Of a stretch of DNA of 7,015 nt, positions 5,354 through 7,015 are shown in pieces. The notes under the pieces are model-generated. The model searched no databases. It saw only the letters and a program-made list of their open reading frames with translations, and had not been told where the DNA came from. Origin of the DNA: Alphaproteobacteria bacterium CG11_big_fil_rev_8_21_14_0_20_44_7 (GTDB lineage Bacteria; Pseudomonadota; Alphaproteobacteria; Rickettsiales; 21-14-0-20-44-7); assembly GCA_002787615.1 (NCBI GenBank), contig PCXJ01000023.1, positions 23,932 to 30,946 of the forward strand. The letters are read 5' to 3'. Made by a program: the position numbers and the translations under genes. The stretch's first letter is position 1. Every line of letters begins with the position of its first letter.

Positions 5354-6270
5354 AGATTTCACGCCGCAATTTCGTGAAATCTGTGCTGGCAAGTGGTTTG
5401 ATTTTGCAAGCTCCGGCAGTGCTGGCATTGGCAAGTGAGACAAAAATTTTGCGTTGGGACGGGGTGGCGCTGGGCGCGGATTCCTCAATTCAAATTGCCT
5501 ATAATAACAAGAATCTGGCGGAAAAGATTTTGCGGAGTTGTCTTGCTGAGATTAAGCGTTTGGAAGCGATGTTTAGCCTATATGAAAATGATTCGGTAAT
5601 TTCGCTTTTAAATGATAAGGGTTTTTATGATAATCCGCCTCAAGATTTTGTAAATCTGATAAGGATTTCCAAATATTATGGTGAGAAAACTTATGGAAAT
5701 TTTGATATTACGATTCAGCCATTATGGGAATATTTCTCTGAAAACTCGCAGGCAAAAGACGCGCCTGCTAAAATCCGTGAATTAGTGGATTATCGCAATA
5801 TTATTGTGGAAAATAATAGAATTTATTTCGCCAAGCCGCATATGAAAATCAGCCTAAATGGGATTGCGCAAGGCTATATTACCGATAGGATTACGTCAAT
5901 ATTACGCAAAAACGCTGTGAAATCGGCATTAGTGGATTTGGGTGAAAAATTCGCGCTGGGTAAGCATCCAAATGGCGAGAAATGGCGCATCGGCATTCAG
6001 GCAGATAGTTCGGAATTTAAAATTGTGGAGCTGGAGGATATGGCGATTTCGACATCCTCTATGCAGGGTGGGTTATTTGCCGAAGGGTTGGAGAAAAGGC
6101 ATATATTCATGCCGAAGCAGAAGTTTCAGAGCAAGCCGCAAACCGTCACTATTCTTGCCGATAACTCAACCAAAGCGGATGCGCTTTCTACCGCAATTGC
6201 TGCTGCGCCTCAAAATATGCACAGCAAGATAATGACAAATTTTGCAAATGCGGAATTGATAATATCCTAA
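5350..6270 (+). CDS. apbE: FAD:protein FMN transferase ApbE, Tat-exported, with altered HxxDPxTG motif
   Basis: The 306-aa enzyme should transfer FMN from FAD to a Thr of its target protein in a Mg-dependent reaction. Residues 1-28 are a twin-arginine signal: SRRNFVK at 4-10 matches the Tat consensus, followed by a hydrophobic stretch. Family landmarks: GVALGADSSIQI at 38-49, FSLYENDSVISLLN at 75-88, FDITIQPLW at 118-126, GIAQGYITDR at 171-180 (the GxxxGYxxD motif), ALVDLGEKFALG at 193-204, and KADALSTA at 275-282, whose Asp277 and Thr281 are the expected metal ligands. Odd point: the usual HIxDPxTG block reads HIFMPKQK at 251-258, so the Asp and the TG are replaced. The ATG overlaps the PepSY stop (ATGA), with no clear Shine-Dalgarno, so translation is probably coupled. 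The likely substrate is the FMN-binding protein two genes upstream. It is the last gene of the cassette. Confidence 0.92.
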   Translation: MKISRRNFVKSVLASGLILQAPAVLALASETKILRWDGVALGADSSIQIAYNNKNLAEKILRSCLAEIKRLEAMFSLYENDSVISLLNDKGFYDNPPQDFVNLIRISKYYGEKTYGNFDITIQPLWEYFSENSQAKDAPAKIRELVDYRNIIVENNRIYFAKPHMKISLNGIAQGYITDRITSILRKNAVKSALVDLGEKFALGKHPNGEKWRIGIQADSSEFKIVELEDMAISTSSMQGGLFAEGLEKRHIFMPKQKFQSKPQTVTILADNSTKADALSTAIAAAPQNMHSKIMTNFANAELIIS

Positions 6271-6271
6271 G

Positions 6272-6287
6272 CTCAAATCCATTTGAG
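6272..6287. terminator. Short palindrome between convergent apbE and zntB, weak bidirectional terminator candidate
   Basis: CTCAAAT (6272-6278) and ATTTGAG (6281-6287) are perfect inverted repeats two bases apart, at the junction of the two convergent genes and overlapping the zntB stop. The stem is short and A+T-rich and no proper T run follows on either strand, so it is at best a weak terminator. Confidence 0.3.
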
Positions 6288-7015
6288 TTTGCGGAAAATC
6301 CAGATTTGCAGGATGACGATAATGGTTAGTGTGGTGCAAAAGATATAAAATGCATATTCATTATCTGCACCCGGAATTCCGCCGACATTAATACCCAATA
6401 ATCCGGTGAAAAAACCCAGCGGCAGGAAGATGGCAGCAACAATCGAGAGGATATACATGTTTTTATTGAGCCTGTCGGAGAGGATGTTAGTAAGCTCATC
6501 CTTGACGATTTGGGCGCGCTCACGAATTGCATCCAAATCTTCGGTATAGCGGGTGAGCCTATCGAGATTTTCCTGAAAATAGCGGCGGTGGATTTGGTCG
6601 AGCCATTTTAGCTCGCAAGTTCGCAAACGGGTGATAACCTCGCGCTGCGGGGCGATATAACGGCGCAGCATAATCGCTTTTTTGCGCACTTCATTGATAT
6701 CATGGCGAATATTGACATCGGGGGATTCCATAATGCTTTCTTCAATATTATCTGTGTCTTCATCCAGCTCGGTTATGACCGGATCAATTCTCTCAAACAA
6801 ACGGGTGGTGAGGGCGGTTAGGAAATCTGCGGCGTTTTTTGGCCCTGTGCCGTCAATAATTTTCTGGCGGATATCATTTGCGGCTTTAACTTCACGCCGA
6901 ACCACCGTGATAATCCGGCTCGGGTCAATCCAGATGCGTAAGGAAACCATATCTTCCGGATGGTCAGCATCATTCATATTCACACCGCGCAGGATGAGCA
7001 TCACGCCTTTGTCAA
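6273..7015 (-). CDS. zntB: ZntB-type zinc/divalent cation transporter of the CorA family (5' end outside window)
   Basis: The minus frame stays open to the right edge, giving 246 visible residues; the true start lies beyond it. A GTG at 7004 opens a shorter reading, but DKGVMLILRGVN across it aligns with the middle of the ZntB N-terminal domain (EGTLITLRCIN in E. coli as I recall it), so about 80-90 residues are missing. Visible parts: the remaining cytoplasmic alpha/beta domain (MVSLRIWIDPSRIITVVRRE), long charged helices (DPVITELDEDTDNIEESI, RRYFQENLDRLTRYTEDLDAIRERAQIV), then TM1 with IFLPLGFFTGLLGINVGGIPG and TM2 AFYIFCTTLTIIVILQIWIF, ending in the basic RKLKWI. The GIN plus GGIPG loop is the ZntB form of the CorA GMN signature. 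Members are pentameric inner-membrane channels or transporters that move Zn or other divalent cations. It converges on apbE with 2 bases between and is not part of that operon. Direction of transport cannot be read from sequence. Confidence 0.85.
   Translation of the reverse strand, partial: DKGVMLILRGVNMNDADHPEDMVSLRIWIDPSRIITVVRREVKAANDIRQKIIDGTGPKNAADFLTALTTRLFERIDPVITELDEDTDNIEESIMESPDVNIRHDINEVRKKAIMLRRYIAPQREVITRLRTCELKWLDQIHRRYFQENLDRLTRYTEDLDAIRERAQIVKDELTNILSDRLNKNMYILSIVAAIFLPLGFFTGLLGINVGGIPGADNEYAFYIFCTTLTIIVILQIWIFRKLKWI

Noticed and set aside
5942..6232. A 96-codon plus-strand frame within apbE
   Set aside because: It is an out-of-frame Arg-rich reading of apbE codons; the apbE frame holds conserved motifs over the same bases.
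6273..7004. Treating the ZntB frame as a complete 243-aa gene starting with GTG at 7004
   Set aside because: The frame stays open to the window edge and the residues around that GTG align with the middle of the ZntB N-terminal domain, so it is an edge truncation and not a short gene.

Overview
The window looks like chromosomal DNA of an alphaproteobacterium of moderate to low G+C (low-to-mid 40s % by eye). The signs are two full CtrA-type motifs (TTAA-N7-TTAAC) and GANTC sites in the one large intergenic region, a Sec/Tat diderm envelope gene set, and typical proteobacterial envelope families. I cannot name the genus. There is no sign of phage, insertion sequence, CRISPR or RNA gene, and no gene-free stretch above 300 bases. 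The largest gap, 2549-2838, is 290 bases and is dense in regulatory motifs.

Layout. (1) 1-2548, minus strand: a chaperone-usher pilus assembly pair. The periplasmic chaperone comes first in the transcript and overlaps the usher gene by 26 bases. The usher runs off the left edge, and the pilin genes, if present, lie outside the window. (2) 2549-2838: a divergent control region. Two CtrA-type boxes sit on the pilus side. On the other side, two copies of a 15-bp 7-1-7 palindrome resembling a Fur box flank a sigma70-like promoter that reads into the porin gene. (3) 2839-6270, plus strand: a four-gene envelope redox cassette. It encodes an outer-membrane porin, a secreted FMN-binding protein with a flavinylation motif, a small PepSY-type membrane protein, and a Tat-exported ApbE flavin transferase. 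A strong hairpin separates the porin from the three tightly coupled redox genes. (4) 6273-7015, minus strand: the C-terminal three quarters of a ZntB-type CorA-family transporter. It converges on apbE with a 2-base gap, and its start lies beyond the right edge.

How the genes may work together. ApbE should attach FMN covalently to the threonine of the DGISGAT motif of the FMN-binding protein in the periplasm. The PepSY protein may bring electrons through the inner membrane to that flavin. The porin may let the substrate or product cross the outer membrane. The Fur-like sites suggest a link to iron, for example periplasmic ferric reduction, but that role is inference. The pilus operon and the redox cassette share one control region, so CtrA (cell cycle) and an iron regulator may meet on the same 290 bases.
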